Assembly (NCBI RefSeq): GCF_003590645.1
Contig: NZ_CP031834.1
Location: 3,596,501-3,660,500 of the forward strand
Origin: Mesorhizobium sp. DCY119
GTDB taxonomy: Bacteria > Pseudomonadota > Alphaproteobacteria > Rhizobiales > Rhizobiaceae
Direction: 5' to 3'
Length of the DNA stretch: 64,000 bases
A program made the position numbers and the translations under genes. This document shows positions 28,552-37,026 of this stretch, piece by piece; positions within the stretch are counted from its first letter, which is position 1; every line of letters starts with the position of its first letter. The notes under the pieces are model-generated. The model made no database searches and was not told where the DNA came from. It saw only the letters and a list, made by a program, of their open reading frames with translations.

Positions 28552-28598
28552 CGACAATGCGATCGACGAGAGGGGTGGCTCGCCGTTTAACATTGTCG
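28552..28598. repeat. 8-bp inverted repeat before the internal GTA terminator
   Basis: CGACAATG and CATTGTCG, 31 nt apart, lie between the capsid stop and the terminator stem. In RNA they could form a hairpin adjoining the terminator, either protecting the capsid message 3' end or competing with termination. Confidence 0.4.
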
Positions 28599-28617
28599 AT
28601 CGGGAGGTCAGAAGATC

Positions 28618-29874
28618 TTAGTTAGTGCCGAATTTGAGCAACTTGATCGCGTCGAAATCCTGCACGCCGCCGCCGACGCGCTTGGTCGTGTAGAACAGGA
28701 CGTAGGGCTTGGCGGAGTAAGGATCGCGCAACACGCGAACGCCCGTGCGATCCACGATCAGATAGCCGCGGGCAAAGTCGCCGAAGGCGATCGGCGTCGC
28801 ATCGGCGCCGGCATCGGGCATGTCTTCGGCCTCGACGAGCGGAAAGCCCATCAGCATGGCACGCTGGCCAGGGGCTGCCGGAGGCTGCCACAGGTAGTTG
28901 CCGTCAGCGTCCTTCAGCTTGCGGATCGAGGCCTGCGTCTTGCGGTTCATCACCCAGTTGGCGTTCTGGCGATAACCGGCCTTCAACGCGTAGACCGTAT
29001 CGATGAGGACATCGGACGGGTCGTCGGCCGGCAGTTCACCGGTGTCGCCGGTCAGCGTGTAGCCGATCTTGCCCCAGGCCCAGTTTCCCTCGGCCACTGT
29101 CGTGTAGTCGAGAAAGCCCTTGGGTTTGTTGGTGCCATCGCCATTCACGAAGGCTGCACCCTCCTGCTCGGCGAATGCCGCTTCGACTTCGCTCGAAATC
29201 CACTGGTCGAGATCGACCACCGCATCTTCCAGCAGCGACGGCGTCGCGGCCGGCATGGCATAGAGTTCCATGGTCGGGAACTGCAATTCCGCGAGCGTCG
29301 GCGCTGCCGTCTGCGGCCGCGCCGCCGTCTCACCGACCCAGCCGACCGCCGGGCCGTTGATGGCGAATGGCTTCTTCAGAACCGCTGCAGACACCTGCCG
29401 CACCGAAGCGATCGAACGGATCGGTGAAAGCGCCGAAAGCCGCCTGCCGATTTCCATCTCGGTTTCGTCCGGCACCAGATAGCCGCCATCCTGGCCGGAA
29501 CCGTAGGACATCGCCTTGGTGTCGAGTGCACGAAGCTGGCGATCGTCGCCATTGCGGACATAAGCCTCGAACGCGCTCTTGTGTTCGCTGTATGCGAGCC
29601 TGCCGCCTTCGCGCCCAAGTGCGGGGCGGATCTTCTTCAGTGAGAGATTGTCGAGGGCGCGTTTCTGCTCGTCCAGTGCGCGCGAGATACGATCGACCTT
29701 TTCGGTCGTCACGACATCGGTGCCGCGCCGTTCGAGTTGCGCCAGCCTTTCATTGTTGCTGTCCTTGAACGCCTCGAAGGTCGTCATGAACTCGCCGAAG
29801 GCATCGGAAAGATCGAGATGCTCGCCCGAAGCCGATTTGGTTTCGAGCGTATCGCAATTGTGTGCTGCATTCAT
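28618..29874 (-). CDS. GTA major capsid protein (gp5, HK97 fold)
   Basis: 418-residue HK97-type capsid precursor. The N-terminal coiled-coil delta/scaffold region (about residues 20-85, rich in Glu, Arg and Leu) is removed by the gp4 protease. The mature domain shows SYGSGQDGGYLVPDE, then AVGWVGETAARPQT, and ends in GGVQDFDAIKLLKFGT. It overlaps the protease gene by 4 nt (ATGA) and is followed by an intrinsic terminator. Confidence 0.95.
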   Translation of the reverse strand: MNAAHNCDTLETKSASGEHLDLSDAFGEFMTTFEAFKDSNNERLAQLERRGTDVVTTEKVDRISRALDEQKRALDNLSLKKIRPALGREGGRLAYSEHKSAFEAYVRNGDDRQLRALDTKAMSYGSGQDGGYLVPDETEMEIGRRLSALSPIRSIASVRQVSAAVLKKPFAINGPAVGWVGETAARPQTAAPTLAELQFPTMELYAMPAATPSLLEDAVVDLDQWISSEVEAAFAEQEGAAFVNGDGTNKPKGFLDYTTVAEGNWAWGKIGYTLTGDTGELPADDPSDVLIDTVYALKAGYRQNANWVMNRKTQASIRKLKDADGNYLWQPPAAPGQRAMLMGFPLVEAEDMPDAGADATPIAFGDFARGYLIVDRTGVRVLRDPYSAKPYVLFYTTKRVGGGVQDFDAIKLLKFGTN

Positions 29875-30569
29875 ATGAGGGATTTCCTTGTTTCATTGAT
29901 CATCCGCGTCGCCTCGCGGATCGTGGCCGCGAGGCCGGTGGGAGTTCCCGCGGCGGCATCCCGCCCGCTCGCGAGATTGGCGAAGCCCTTGGCGACGACC
30001 GCCCTGGCTTCGCTCCTTGTCAGCCCCGCATCCCGCGTGAGCCAGCATTCGAATTCGCGTATCGTTGGCAGCGGGCGTCTTCGCCCCTTCACCGTTTCGA
30101 TGCGCGCCTCGGGCAGCATCGGAAAGGTGACAACGGATATCTCCCAGAGGTCCGCCTCGAAGATATGGCGAATGCCGCTTGCCGCGTCTTTCCTGGCGCG
30201 AACGGCGCGAAATCCGATCGACAGACCGTCGAGAGCGCCGCCACGCATCAGGCCGAGCACGTCACGGGCCCGGCCGACATCCTTCGCCAGCCGTCCGCGA
30301 ACGAACAGGCCGCGCGCATCCTCCTTCACCTCGGTCCAGACACCGATCGGTTCATTGGGGTCGTGCTGGAAAAGCATCCGGATACCGGGCGCTCCGCGCG
30401 TCCGCAGCGACTTGGTGAAGGCTCCTCGCTCGACGACATCCTTGCCGAGATCGACCCGCCCGAACAGGCTGGCGTAGCCGGAAAAGGAGCCGTCCGTTTC
30501 AACTTCGTCGAGCACCAGATCGACGAATTTCCGTTCGCAAAACCTTGCCGCATCAACGCCCATCGCCAT
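29871..30569 (-). CDS. GTA prohead protease (gp4, HK97 family)
   Basis: 232-residue capsid maturation serine protease. His in LFQHDPNEPIGVW and Ser in LDGLSIGFRA are the family catalytic residues, with FEADLWEISVVTFPM at the end of the domain. An HTH-like C-terminal tail follows. A second ATG six bases into the gene (MGVDAARF) is an equally possible start. It overlaps the preceding membrane protein gene by 17 nt. Confidence 0.92.
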   Translation of the reverse strand: MAMGVDAARFCERKFVDLVLDEVETDGSFSGYASLFGRVDLGKDVVERGAFTKSLRTRGAPGIRMLFQHDPNEPIGVWTEVKEDARGLFVRGRLAKDVGRARDVLGLMRGGALDGLSIGFRAVRARKDAASGIRHIFEADLWEISVVTFPMLPEARIETVKGRRRPLPTIREFECWLTRDAGLTRSEARAVVAKGFANLASGRDAAAGTPTGLAATIREATRMINETRKSLI

Positions 30570-30909
30570 TCATCCTCTCATGTCTCCTTTCGATGAACCG
30601 GGCGAGGCTGCTATGCTGGAAGGCGCGCATGACGAACCCCAGCGCCCACCAGGCGCAAAGGCTCGCGATCGCCGATCCCATCAGCACCAGTTCGCCCGGC
30701 GCGATCATGTCCTGAACGCCGAGTTCGGCTGCGACCTTGAGGCCGGCGGTTCCACCGAACACCAGGCCGCACACCACGCCGACCGCGAAGCGTGCCGCCG
30801 CGTCGTGCCGCCCATGCGGCAGAATATAAGCCAGCGAAATCGCCGAACCGGCGACCGCGCCGGCGCTTTTGGCAAACCAGATCCAGGCCGTCTGTGACAT
30901 CTCGGTCAT
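30553..30909 (-). CDS. membrane protein in the GTA head module (DUF6107-like)
   Basis: 118 residues with three predicted transmembrane segments (about 8-30, 40-58 and 72-95) and a basic tail (RFIERRHERMNGDGR). It lies between portal and protease, the place of the small gene 3.5 in Rhodobacter GTA. ATG 30909 is chosen; the frame upstream overlaps portal. I recall a DUF6107 family for such proteins, but its function is unknown. A membrane protein in the head module could dock the prohead to the membrane or act in release. Confidence 0.75.
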   Translation of the reverse strand: MTEMSQTAWIWFAKSAGAVAGSAISLAYILPHGRHDAAARFAVGVVCGLVFGGTAGLKVAAELGVQDMIAPGELVLMGSAIASLCAWWALGFVMRAFQHSSLARFIERRHERMNGDGR

Positions 30910-30937
30910 GATGAACCTCCTCGTTTGGAGCGAACGA

Positions 30938-32119
30938 TCACGCCATATCGCGCGGCTGATAACCCACCGCGTCGCGCTTCTCGTCATCGCTCAGGAATGT
31001 TGCTGCCCCCACTCGCGCCCACAGTGCGTCGCGCTCCCCGGACAGCCCGTCGACACGGTCGGCGTCGTACCAGAGCCGCAATTCCTCGCCGAACACCGGG
31101 CCAAGCCAGCCGGAAAGCTCTTTGGAAATACGGGCCACCAGCGGCAGGATCGTCAGTCGGTAGAAAGCCCGGTTCGCCTCCTGATAGTTCGCATAGGTGT
31201 TATCGCCGGGAATGCCGAGCAGCATCGGCGGCACGCCGAAGGCCAGCGCAATATCGCGGCTCGCCGAGTGTTTCGCCTCGATGAAGTCCATGTCCTTCGG
31301 CGTCATGCCCATGGCCTTCCAATCCAGCCCGCCCTCCAGCAGGAGCGGGCGGCCGGCGCGGGTCGTGCCCGAATACCCTTCCTCAAGCTCGGTCTTTAGC
31401 CGCTCGAACTGTTCGTCGGTGAGGTTCCCGCCTTCCTTCGGCGCATAGACCAGCGCACCGGAAGGGCGCGCGGAATTGTCGAGCAGCGCCTTGTTCCAGC
31501 GTCCCGCCGCATTGTGCGTGTCGAGCGCCATCAGGGCCGCCTCGAGCGGCGGAAAGCCGTAATGATCGTCCAGCGGATGGAAGAGCGTCAGATGCAACGC
31601 TCCCCCGCCCCGCAGGATACCCATGGGCGCTTTTCGCTTGCCCGTGCCTTCGCGGTATTCGAGCGCTGAAGGCCATCCGGAAGCATCCGTCAGAACGGTC
31701 ACACGATCGGGCCGCAGGAGATGTAGCTCCCGCGCGCCCTCGCCTGCCTCGATCAGCTCGACATAGGCATTTCCCGCCAGCAGGAGATGCCCATAGAGCG
31801 CCTCCAGAAACGACGCCCCTGCCTGCCGCTGGTTGGGCCGCTCAAGCAGCCTCAAAAGCGGATGCTCGTCGAGTTCCGCAACCCCTTCGTAAAGCAGCCA
31901 CGGTATCGCGGAGGCCGTCTCGGAGATCAGCCGGACCGCCCGGTGCACGACCGGATTGCGCATGAAACCTTCACGCGACAACGTCGCGTAGTCACGCCGT
32001 GTCCAACGCGCTTCGCCCTGGGCATGGATGGCGACGAAACCACCCGGATTGCCGCTCTTGCGTTCGGGCCGCACACTGCCGTTCCCCGCATCGCGGGGCC
32101 AGGGCCATTTCCAAGCCAT
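30938..32119 (-). CDS. GTA portal protein (gp3)
   Basis: 393-residue HK97-type portal. Family segments include NPVVHRAVRLISETASAIPW, LLLAGNAYVELI and IALAFGVPPMLLGIPGDNTYAN. It forms the dodecameric DNA gate of the head and binds the terminase. It starts 38 nt after the terminase stop. Confidence 0.94.
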   Translation of the reverse strand: MAWKWPWPRDAGNGSVRPERKSGNPGGFVAIHAQGEARWTRRDYATLSREGFMRNPVVHRAVRLISETASAIPWLLYEGVAELDEHPLLRLLERPNQRQAGASFLEALYGHLLLAGNAYVELIEAGEGARELHLLRPDRVTVLTDASGWPSALEYREGTGKRKAPMGILRGGGALHLTLFHPLDDHYGFPPLEAALMALDTHNAAGRWNKALLDNSARPSGALVYAPKEGGNLTDEQFERLKTELEEGYSGTTRAGRPLLLEGGLDWKAMGMTPKDMDFIEAKHSASRDIALAFGVPPMLLGIPGDNTYANYQEANRAFYRLTILPLVARISKELSGWLGPVFGEELRLWYDADRVDGLSGERDALWARVGAATFLSDDEKRDAVGYQPRDMA

Positions 32120-32157
32120 ATGTCCATCCTGTTTGAATTTGAACGACGCGTTGCGCG

Positions 32158-33441
32158 CTACAAAAGGTCCCGGATACGCGGTCGCGCCATTTGATCCGGC
32201 ATCAGTTCATTTATCGCCCAGACGAGCGCATCGACACGATCCGGCGACCGGCTGCCGGACAATCCGTTCGGGCCGAAGTCGCACATCTCGTCTTCAAGTT
32301 CGACGAAGCGTCCGGCGTGCCGCACCTTGCCTTGTTCGTAAAGTGCTGCGACGGGCTCGGCGCGCAGCCATTTCCCACGCGTCGCCCGCACCGCCCTTAC
32401 CGGGATAGACGGGTCCACTGTCCGGATCACCGCCGTCACCATGTCGCCGCCCTGATTGACCTCTGCAACCAGGCAATCGGCCTCCAGACGATGAAACAGC
32501 GCAACGGCAGCAGCGGCCCACTCATGTGGCTTTGCTGCCCGCACGGTTGCATCGGCCAGCACAATAACCTGCCCCTCCTGGTCCAGCCCCGCCGCAACGA
32601 TGCCACAAGCGTCCGACGTCTTGCGCGAACTAGCCGGCGGATCCACCGCAACGACGATGCGGCAAAGCTCGGGCGGTTCAGCAATCCTGACATTTTCAAT
32701 CATGCCGCGCGACCAAAGAGCATCGTCGCGGTCTTCGATCAGTTCGCCATCGAGTTCCTGCCTTCCCAGAGCGGTGCCGCCATAGCGCCTTTCCATCATC
32801 CGCAGGAACGCCGGGGACAGATTGCCCGCGTTCTCATCGGTTCTCATTCGTTCGATGACAACGCCAGGTTCCGCCAGCAGGCGCTTCAGGAGCTTTGTCG
32901 GACGGGGCGTCGTGGTGATAAGCTGTCGCGGCTGATCGCCGAGCCGCAAACCGAACTGCAGCATGTCGAAACAGGCTTCGGCATTTTTCCATTTGCCGAG
33001 CTCGTCGCACCACGCCGCTTCGAACTGCGGCCCCCGAAGGCTTTCGGGATCTTCCGAGGAAAAAATCTGCGCCACCGCTCCGCTGTCCCAGACCAGCCGC
33101 CGCCGGCTTGCCTCGAAGCGCGGACGATTGTGACGCGATATCGTTACGATGCCGGAAGGCCCGTCGATCATCACTTCCCGGACATCGCCGAGCGTTTCGC
33201 CGACCAGCGCGATGTGCATATGTTTCTTTTCGGAAAAGGGTGAGAAACCGCGAACGAGACTATTCACCCACTCCGCACCAAGTCGCGTCTTTCCGGCGCC
33301 GCGCCCGCCGATGACAAGCCAGGTCGCGGGCTGCTGCCGCTCCAGCCGATACTGGGCAAGCCGCGCATGAAAAATCCATTCGTTCTCGATCTGCTCAACA
33401 GGTCGGCCCCTCAGGTTTTCGGCAGACCAGTTGTCTTGCAT
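32158..33441 (-). CDS. GTA large terminase (gp2)
   Basis: Packaging ATPase-nuclease. The Walker A motif is GGRGAGKT, Walker B is AAWCDELGKW, and the nuclease domain begins VVAVDPPASS with further acidic residues (EVNQGGD, RVDALVWA). The GTA protein packages random host DNA in headfuls. ATG 33441 (MQDNW) has GAGGG just upstream and leaves about 45 residues before Walker A. ATG 33504 (MQTWP) is also open but would overlap gp1 by 110 nt. Confidence 0.92.
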   Translation of the reverse strand: MQDNWSAENLRGRPVEQIENEWIFHARLAQYRLERQQPATWLVIGGRGAGKTRLGAEWVNSLVRGFSPFSEKKHMHIALVGETLGDVREVMIDGPSGIVTISRHNRPRFEASRRRLVWDSGAVAQIFSSEDPESLRGPQFEAAWCDELGKWKNAEACFDMLQFGLRLGDQPRQLITTTPRPTKLLKRLLAEPGVVIERMRTDENAGNLSPAFLRMMERRYGGTALGRQELDGELIEDRDDALWSRGMIENVRIAEPPELCRIVVAVDPPASSRKTSDACGIVAAGLDQEGQVIVLADATVRAAKPHEWAAAAVALFHRLEADCLVAEVNQGGDMVTAVIRTVDPSIPVRAVRATRGKWLRAEPVAALYEQGKVRHAGRFVELEDEMCDFGPNGLSGSRSPDRVDALVWAINELMPDQMARPRIRDLL

Positions 33442-33871
33442 AGCCCTCAGCCAGCTCGACAATTCGTTGGTCAATTCGACGGAGAATTCCGGCCATGTCT
33501 GCATCTCGTTTTATCTGGTTCTCTTTCGCGCTATCGCTGCCGCGCGTGATTTCGCCGATTTTTTCGAGGGTACGCGTCAGCGCCGAGATCGCGTCGATGC
33601 GGGCTTTGTCCAGAAGTGTCGCGCTCTCACCGCTTCCTATCCCGATGGCTTCGACCTCGCCGATCAGCCGGTCCACCACTTTTGCCAGGCGTTCGTTCTG
33701 GCTGGCGGGTCGGGTGCTCTCGGCAGAGCGAACCCATTTTTCCCGCACGGCGCGTGCCTCTATGGTCGCGGCCTTGCAGCCTGTTGCCGCCGCCAGTTGC
33801 TCGACGGTTGCCCGCGTCTCTTCATAAATTGCGCGCGCCGCAATCCACCGTTCATGGGTGCGTGTTAACAT
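33395..33871 (-). CDS. GTA small terminase-like protein (gp1)
   Basis: 158 residues. The N-terminal helix-turn-helix (RATVEQLAAATGCKAATIEA) resembles phage small terminases and is followed by a helical oligomerisation segment (about residues 75-125). It is the first gene of the GTA transcript, with a GAGAG ribosome site five bases before ATG 33871, about 98 nt after the predicted transcription start. In GTAs this subunit has lost specific pac recognition, in keeping with random packaging. Confidence 0.85.
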   Translation of the reverse strand: MLTRTHERWIAARAIYEETRATVEQLAAATGCKAATIEARAVREKWVRSAESTRPASQNERLAKVVDRLIGEVEAIGIGSGESATLLDKARIDAISALTRTLEKIGEITRGSDSAKENQIKRDADMAGILRRIDQRIVELAEGYARQLVCRKPEGPTC

Positions 33872-33898
33872 CTGACTCTCTGGGGTTTGGTGTGCCGG

Positions 33899-33963
33899 AG
33901 AAAAGTGCCGACAATCTCACGCGGTGTTTACTGCCTGTTCAGGCCCGCCGGTCACACTTTTCT
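33899..33963 (-). repeat. inverted repeat in the GTA leader
   Basis: AGAAAAGTG and CACTTTTCT form a 9-bp stem 47 nt apart, enclosing a smaller hairpin GCCTG/TT/CAGGC at 33933-33944. Both lie between the predicted transcription start and the gp1 ribosome site, so the leader RNA may fold. Confidence 0.4.
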
Positions 33964-33975
33964 GACGATATAGAG

Positions 33976-34004
33976 ATACTATCAAAGCACCGTTACGGTG
34001 TCAA
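33976..34004 (-). promoter_or_regulatory. GTA promoter with palindromic operator
   Basis: On the minus strand TTGACA (33999-34004), exactly 17 nt, and TAGTAT (33976-33981) make a near-consensus housekeeping promoter pointing at gp1. A 13-bp palindrome CACCGT-T-ACGGTG (33988-34000) fills the spacer and overlaps the -35 box, as a repressor operator would. The 289-nt gap between gp1 and the divergent penicillin-binding protein gene holds nothing else that I can identify. The binding protein is unknown. Confidence 0.7.
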
Positions 34005-34160
34005 GAATATATTCCTATTTCGGGTGTGATTTTTGTCGCCTTTACGGGAGCCTTGGATTTCCGGCGCCTCATCCGGTAAGATCGAGCACAAAACAATGTC
34101 GGACAACGAGCCGGCATGACATCTGGGACGTCTTGAAACGCGCATTCGGGCTACAGTCGC

Positions 34161-36320
34161 ATGGAAGACCCTTTCGAAAAGCGAAAATCAAGAGGCCCGC
34201 GCGCCGGCAGGTTGCTGGCTATCGATGCCTGGATCGATTCGTCCCTTTACGAGGCCGGTTTCAAAGCGCGCCAGTTCTGGGAGATGATGACGATCTTCTT
34301 CCGGCGGTTTCGCGTCACCGGCTGGCGGCGCGGCATCATCGAACTTCTGAGTGAAGGCTTCACAATGGGTGCGGCCGGTTCGGTCATCCTGCTCGCACTC
34401 GCCCTGCCCGCGTTCGACGAAACAACCGGCAACTGGCGCCAGCAGGACGACTTCGCCGTCACCTTTCTCGACCGCTACGGCAACGAGATAGGGCAGCGCG
34501 GTATCATCCAGCGCGACTCGGTACCGGTCGACGAAATGCCGGATTTCGTCATCAAGGCGGTTCTGGCGACCGAGGATCGCCGTTTCTTCGAGCATTACGG
34601 CATCGACTTCCTCGGCCTTTTTCGCGCCATGTCGGAAAACGTCCGGGCGAACTCGGTCGTCCAGGGCGGGTCCAGCATTACCCAGCAGCTCGCCAAGAAC
34701 CTGTTCCTCACCAACGAGCGAACGGTGGAGCGCAAGATCAAGGAAGCCTTCCTGTCCGTCTGGCTTGAGACGAACCTGTCGAAAAAGGAAATCCTGCAGC
34801 TCTATCTCGATCGCGCCTATATGGGCGGCGGCACTTTCGGCATCGCGGCGGCAGCGGATTTCTACTTCGGCAAGCAGGTCAAGGACCTGAATCTCCCGGA
34901 AGCCGCTATGCTCGCCGGCCTGTTCAAGGCTCCGACGAAATACGCCCCGCACATCAATCTGCCTGCGGCGCGCGCGCGCGCCAACGTCGTCCTGACAAAC
35001 CTTGTGCAATCGGGCTTCATGACGGAGGGCCAAGTCCTCTCGGCTCGCCTGCACCCGGCTGACGTCGTCGATCGCGGCGACCGCAAGAGCCCGGACTATT
35101 TTCTCGACTGGGCTTTTGATGAGGTCAAGCGCGTTGCTGCAAAGTCGGGCAACCATTCGGTCGTGGCGCGCACCACCATCGACATGAATATCCAGCGCGC
35201 AGTTGAAGAGTCGCTCGAGTTCCATCTGCGCCAATACGGCAAGCAATATCACGTCACCGAAGGTGCGGTCGTCGTGCTGGAAAACAACGGAGCCGTGCGC
35301 GCCATCGTCGGCGGACGGGATTATGGTGCGAGCCAGTTCAACCGCGCGACGAAGGCGCTGCGGCAGGCCGGCTCGTCCTTCAAGCCCTATGTCTACGCAA
35401 CGGCGATGGAGCACGGCTTCACCCCGGACTCGGTGATTTCCGACGGGCCGATCTCATGGGGTGCCTGGTCGCCGAAGAACTACGGCCGCTCGTTTTCCGG
35501 CAGGCTGACACTCACGACCGCCCTGGTGAAATCCGTCAACACGGTGCCTGTGCGCCTGGCGAAGGACTATCTGTCCATCCCGCCGATCAAGGCCATGGCC
35601 GAAGCCATGGGCGTCGAGTCCCCACTCGAAGCGTACAAGACGATGGTTCTCGGCACGTCCGGCATGACGGTGATGGATCAGGCCACCGGTTACAATACCA
35701 TGGCCGATGGCGGCTTTGCCGGAACGCGGCATGGCATAACCCAGCTCGTGACGCATTCGGGCGAGCTCATCTATGATTACGACAAGGATGCACCCAAGCC
35801 GAAGCGCGTGCTTTCCGAACAGGCGATGTCCTACATGAATTCCATGCTGGTTCAGGTTCCGGAAATCGGCACGGCCCGGCGCGCAGCCCTCCCCGGCATC
35901 CGCTCCGCCGGCAAGACCGGAACGACGCAGTCGTACCGCGATGCCTGGTATGTCGGCTTCACCGGCAACTACACAGCCGCGGTGTGGCTCGGCAACGACG
36001 ATTTTTCGACCACCAAGGACATGACCGGTGGCTCGCTGCCGGCGATGGTCTGGCAGCGTTTCATGGCCTACGCGCATCAGAACATCGATCTCAAGCCCAT
36101 TCCCGGCATCAAGGACCCGTTCGTGGACGCCAAGGTCGCTGCCAAGGCCGCCGAAACCGAAAAGAAGAATGCAGAGGAAGCAGCCGCGGCTGCAGAGATC
36201 GAGCGCCCGCCGGTCTTGTCCAGCACCACGACAAAGGCGCTGCGGCAGATGACCGATTTCTTCCACGCCGCGCCGGTGCTGGAAGCGCCAGCCGAACCAA
36301 AAACGCTATCGGCCCTGTGA
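34161..36320 (+). CDS. class A penicillin-binding protein (PBP1)
   Basis: Bifunctional peptidoglycan glycosyltransferase/transpeptidase of 719 residues. A cytoplasmic basic N-terminus precedes one transmembrane segment (about residues 72-92). The GT51 domain has the catalytic motif ATEDRRFFEHYGID and GGSSITQQLAKN. The transpeptidase domain has SSFK as the nucleophile, SVN, and KTGTT. The C-terminus is an Ala/Glu-rich tail. It polymerises and cross-links cell wall in the periplasm. It is divergent from the GTA promoter. Confidence 0.93.
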   Translation: MEDPFEKRKSRGPRAGRLLAIDAWIDSSLYEAGFKARQFWEMMTIFFRRFRVTGWRRGIIELLSEGFTMGAAGSVILLALALPAFDETTGNWRQQDDFAVTFLDRYGNEIGQRGIIQRDSVPVDEMPDFVIKAVLATEDRRFFEHYGIDFLGLFRAMSENVRANSVVQGGSSITQQLAKNLFLTNERTVERKIKEAFLSVWLETNLSKKEILQLYLDRAYMGGGTFGIAAAADFYFGKQVKDLNLPEAAMLAGLFKAPTKYAPHINLPAARARANVVLTNLVQSGFMTEGQVLSARLHPADVVDRGDRKSPDYFLDWAFDEVKRVAAKSGNHSVVARTTIDMNIQRAVEESLEFHLRQYGKQYHVTEGAVVVLENNGAVRAIVGGRDYGASQFNRATKALRQAGSSFKPYVYATAMEHGFTPDSVISDGPISWGAWSPKNYGRSFSGRLTLTTALVKSVNTVPVRLAKDYLSIPPIKAMAEAMGVESPLEAYKTMVLGTSGMTVMDQATGYNTMADGGFAGTRHGITQLVTHSGELIYDYDKDAPKPKRVLSEQAMSYMNSMLVQVPEIGTARRAALPGIRSAGKTGTTQSYRDAWYVGFTGNYTAAVWLGNDDFSTTKDMTGGSLPAMVWQRFMAYAHQNIDLKPIPGIKDPFVDAKVAAKAAETEKKNAEEAAAAAEIERPPVLSSTTTKALRQMTDFFHAAPVLEAPAEPKTLSAL

Positions 36321-36441
36321 CGACAGCTCCCGAAATCGCATCCGTTGCCATCTTACGAGCATCGGGGATTGTTCTCGCCGCGCTTGCCTTGCCTTGCCAC
36401 ACCGCGATATGCCGGGGCGGCATCCTTCCGTCCGGGGCATC

Positions 36442-37026
36442 ATGCTCAAAAACTCTTTCCTCATAGTGCTCGCCCTTCTCATCGCCGTCGTCGGCGGTGG
36501 CGCCAGCGTCTGGTACGCGCTCAAGCTGCAGGAAGGCGTGGGGGCGGTATCGATCGGCGGATGGACGGCCTTCCCGGAGATCGGCACGGCTGACGCCGAT
36601 CCCTATTCCAAAGCGCGTGTAGCTCGCGAAGGGGTGCTTGCGCTCGGCCGTGCCGAGGGTCTTTCCTTCATCGCCCAGCGCGATGCTTCAGGCGATGCAC
36701 TGCAACGCAACTGCACCTACACCGTCGAAGGCACGGTTCCCCCAGCGCGCTTCTGGACGCTCTACGCCGCCGACCAGACATTGACTGCTATCAAGGATGA
36801 CAGACAGCCGGCGGCCGCGCTCCACTCCTATGGAGTGCTCAGATCGCCGGACAATTCCCTGTCGATCTCCATCGGCAATCGCCCACAGCCCGGCAACTGG
36901 CTGGCGGTGCGCGGTTCGGGTGCGATGTTCTTCGTGCTCACTCTCTTCGACACGACGATTGCAAGCAGCACAGGTATCGCTGACGTAGCGCTACCGCTGG
37001 TCAAGAAAGCCGGCTGCGATGCTTAG
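36442..37026 (+). CDS. DUF1214 membrane-anchored protein
   Basis: 194 residues: one N-terminal transmembrane segment (about 6-26) and a periplasmic DUF1214 domain (DPYSKARVAREG, CTYTVEGTVPPARFWTL, SLSISIGNRPQP, NWLAVRGSGAMFFVL). The start ATG 36442 begins the membrane segment. It overlaps the DUF1254 gene by 8 nt; in many bacteria these two domains are one polypeptide, so the pair is a split version acting together. Function is unknown. Confidence 0.83.
   Translation: MLKNSFLIVLALLIAVVGGGASVWYALKLQEGVGAVSIGGWTAFPEIGTADADPYSKARVAREGVLALGRAEGLSFIAQRDASGDALQRNCTYTVEGTVPPARFWTLYAADQTLTAIKDDRQPAAALHSYGVLRSPDNSLSISIGNRPQPGNWLAVRGSGAMFFVLTLFDTTIASSTGIADVALPLVKKAGCDA

Noticed and set aside
19183-34160. 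Inducible prophage with attachment sites
   Set aside because: No integrase, repressor, replication genes, tRNA target or direct-repeat ends were seen; order and sizes fit a GTA.
34188-35414. 408-codon minus-strand open frame opposite the penicillin-binding protein gene
   Set aside because: It is antisense to a clear PBP; the product is Arg/Asp-rich with no domain, a usual shadow in GC-rich DNA.
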